From the NCBI RefSeq assembly GCF_001586275.1, contig NZ_CP014545.1, forward strand, positions 186,001 to 250,000: a stretch of 64,000 nucleotides of DNA, given 5' to 3'. Under the pieces are notes generated by a model. The model made no database searches, had not been told where the DNA came from, and saw only the letters and a list, made by a program, of their open reading frames with translations. This stretch comes from Sphingorhabdus sp. M41 (GTDB lineage Bacteria > Pseudomonadota > Alphaproteobacteria > Sphingomonadales > Sphingomonadaceae). Both the position numbers and the translations under genes were made by a program. This document shows, in pieces, positions 62,713-64,000 of the stretch (position 1 is its first letter; each line of letters begins with the position of its first letter).

Positions 62713-64000
62713 ATGACCGACAATTTCGACTATGATCTTCTGATAATCGGCTCCGGCCCCGGCGGTTATGTCGCGGCGATTCGGGCGGCGCAACTCGGTC
62801 TGAAAACGGGCTGCATCGAGAGCCGCGAGACGCTGGGCGGCACCTGCCTCAACGTTGGCTGCATCCCGTCCAAGGCGATGCTGCACGCTTCCGAGCTTTA
62901 TCATGAAGCCCATAGTGGCGCGCTGGAGAAATTCGGTGTGAAGCTGACCGGCGCGAAGCTCGATCTGAAGCAGATGCTGGCCGAGAAGGTGAAGGCGGTT
63001 GCGGAGCTGACCGGTGGCATCGAATTCCTGTTCAAGAAGAACAAGGTCGACTGGATCAAGGGCCATGGCGCGTTCGAAGATAGTCACACGGTCACGGTCG
63101 GCGACAAGAGCTATACCGCGAAAAACATCCTGATCGCCACCGGCTCGTCCGTCACTCCGCTGCCCGGCGTCGAAGTCGACAACAGCAAATCCGTCGTGGT
63201 CGACAGCACCGGCGCGCTCGAACTGTCGAAAGTACCCGGTCATCTGGTCGTTATCGGCGGCGGCGTGATCGGGCTGGAACTGGGCTCGGTCTGGCTGCGC
63301 CTCGGCGCGAAAGTGACCGTGGTCGAATATCTCGACCAGATTCTCCCGGGCATGGACGGCGATATCCGCAAGGACGCGAACCGCATGTTCAAGAAACAGG
63401 GCTTTGATATCAGGACCGGGACCAAGGTCACCGGGTGCACGGTCAAGGGCAAGAAAGCGACGCTAACGATGGAACCGGCCAAGGGCGGTGACAGCGAGAC
63501 GCTGGAAGCCGATGTCGTGCTGGTGGCGATCGGCCGCAAGCCGAATATCGACGGTCTTGCGCTGGAGAAGTCCGGTGTGGAAACCAACGGTCGCGGACAG
63601 ATCGAGGTTGGCCATGACTTCCAGACCAAGGTTCCCGGTGTCTATGCCATTGGTGATGTTACTCCCGGTCCGATGCTGGCGCACAAGGCCGAGGATGAGG
63701 GCATTGCCGCGGCCGAATTCATCGCCGGCCAGCAGGGTATCATCAACCACGACCTGATCCCCGGCGTCGTCTATACCTATCCCGAAATTGCCAATATCGG
63801 CAAGACCGAGGAAGAGGTGAAGGACAGCGGCGTCGAATATAAGGTCGGCAAATTCCTGTTCGCTGCCAACAGCCGCGCCAAGACCAATCGCGATACCGAA
63901 GGCTATGTGAAGATCATTGCGGACGCCAAGACCGACCGCGTGCTTGGTGCGCATATCATTTCTTCGCTGGCCGGCACGTTAATCGCGCAGGTCACCCAGG
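62713..64000 (+). CDS. lpdA: dihydrolipoyl dehydrogenase (3' partial)
   Basis: The first 429 codons of an E3 flavoprotein that reoxidises dihydrolipoamide with NAD. It has GSGPGGY (FAD), redox-active Cys45 and Cys50 in GGTCLNVGCIPSK, IGGGVIGLELG (NAD) and the AIGDVTPGPMLAHKAEDEG segment. It runs off the window before the C-terminal His-Glu pair, about 36 residues short of usual length. The ATG at 62713 has GAGAGA upstream. Confidence 0.95.
   Translation, partial: MTDNFDYDLLIIGSGPGGYVAAIRAAQLGLKTGCIESRETLGGTCLNVGCIPSKAMLHASELYHEAHSGALEKFGVKLTGAKLDLKQMLAEKVKAVAELTGGIEFLFKKNKVDWIKGHGAFEDSHTVTVGDKSYTAKNILIATGSSVTPLPGVEVDNSKSVVVDSTGALELSKVPGHLVVIGGGVIGLELGSVWLRLGAKVTVVEYLDQILPGMDGDIRKDANRMFKKQGFDIRTGTKVTGCTVKGKKATLTMEPAKGGDSETLEADVVLVAIGRKPNIDGLALEKSGVETNGRGQIEVGHDFQTKVPGVYAIGDVTPGPMLAHKAEDEGIAAAEFIAGQQGIINHDLIPGVVYTYPEIANIGKTEEEVKDSGVEYKVGKFLFAANSRAKTNRDTEGYVKIIADAKTDRVLGAHIISSLAGTLIAQVTQ

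Noticed and set aside
61230-62723. A 497-codon open frame on the - strand opposite odhB
   Set aside because: It lies across odhB and the REP element and shows no domain; odhB is complete on the + strand.

Overview
The window looks like chromosomal DNA of an alphaproteobacterium of the order Sphingomonadales (Sphingopyxis/Parasphingorhabdus-like; the genus is inference). Support comes from the gene set and order: DUF1244-gapR-yebC-ruvCAB, zapE near sdhB and mdh, and sucD-sucA-odhB-lpd. Other support is an S9 protein with an acidic N-terminal extension, a TonB receptor next to esterases, a carotenoid-oxygenase-family protein, and palindromic intergenic repeats containing GGAATGACG- or TTCAGGATGACG-like ends. 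No rRNA, tRNA, CRISPR array, transposase or prophage gene was found.

Layout. (1) 1-8.3 kb: a catabolic block with an HSL-type esterase (cut by the window edge), a crotonase without the usual glutamates, a KstD-type flavoprotein, an orphan 2-oxoacid dehydrogenase E1 alpha/beta pair, and a Rieske ferredoxin with two translationally coupled acyl-CoA dehydrogenases. Paired dehydrogenases plus a KstD-like enzyme suggest degradation of a cyclic, steroid- or terpenoid-like acid. (2) 8.4-12 kb: sulfate activation, cysD-cysNC-cysQ, divergent from a LuxR-type regulator whose ribosome-binding site lies in a 16-bp palindrome. (3) 13.3 kb: a pentapeptide-repeat protein. (4) 14.1-26.9 kb: the most interesting region. 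Two secreted type-B carboxylesterases, a Tat-exported protein with an apparently metal-free M28 fold, a Tat-exported GH1 glycosidase, an MFS transporter, a CoA ligase, a TonB receptor and a TetR regulator lie in three transcription units. Each unit is preceded by a similar dyad built from CACTCAC- and GTGAATA-type half-sites. I read this as a self-regulated uptake and catabolic regulon for an esterified and/or glycosylated compound.

(5) 27.3-29.0 kb: an M14 carboxypeptidase and a DUF4136 lipoprotein. (6) 29.2-37.1 kb: galE, rpmJ, a HAD hydrolase lacking a normal start codon, pyk, DUF1244, gapR, a YbjQ protein, yebC, a small membrane protein and ruvC-ruvA-ruvB. (7) 37.2-43 kb: carotenoid-oxygenase-family protein, dapD, a pyrimidine 5'-nucleotidase-like HAD protein, an unknown membrane-anchored protein and dxs. 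(8) 43-46.4 kb: a zur-like gene with merC, ctaA (COX15), and rplM-rpsI with a strong terminator. (9) 46.4-54 kb: a polysaccharide flippase, thrC, an alpha/beta hydrolase, sdhB (without sdhCDA), a thioesterase, zapE and an M20 peptidase. (10) 54-56.2 kb: a phosphotransferase and a DUF7064/AttH-like protein behind two inverted operator-like copies. (11) 56.5-64 kb: TCA-cycle genes mdh, sucD (without sucC), sucA, odhB and lpdA, the last running off the window.

Many neighbouring genes overlap by ATGA, GTGA or TGATG, which supports the operon calls. Start sites were often moved inward from the longest open frame to a start with a Shine-Dalgarno sequence or family-like N-terminus; the evidence fields say where. 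Family assignments come from motifs read by eye, not from database searches.
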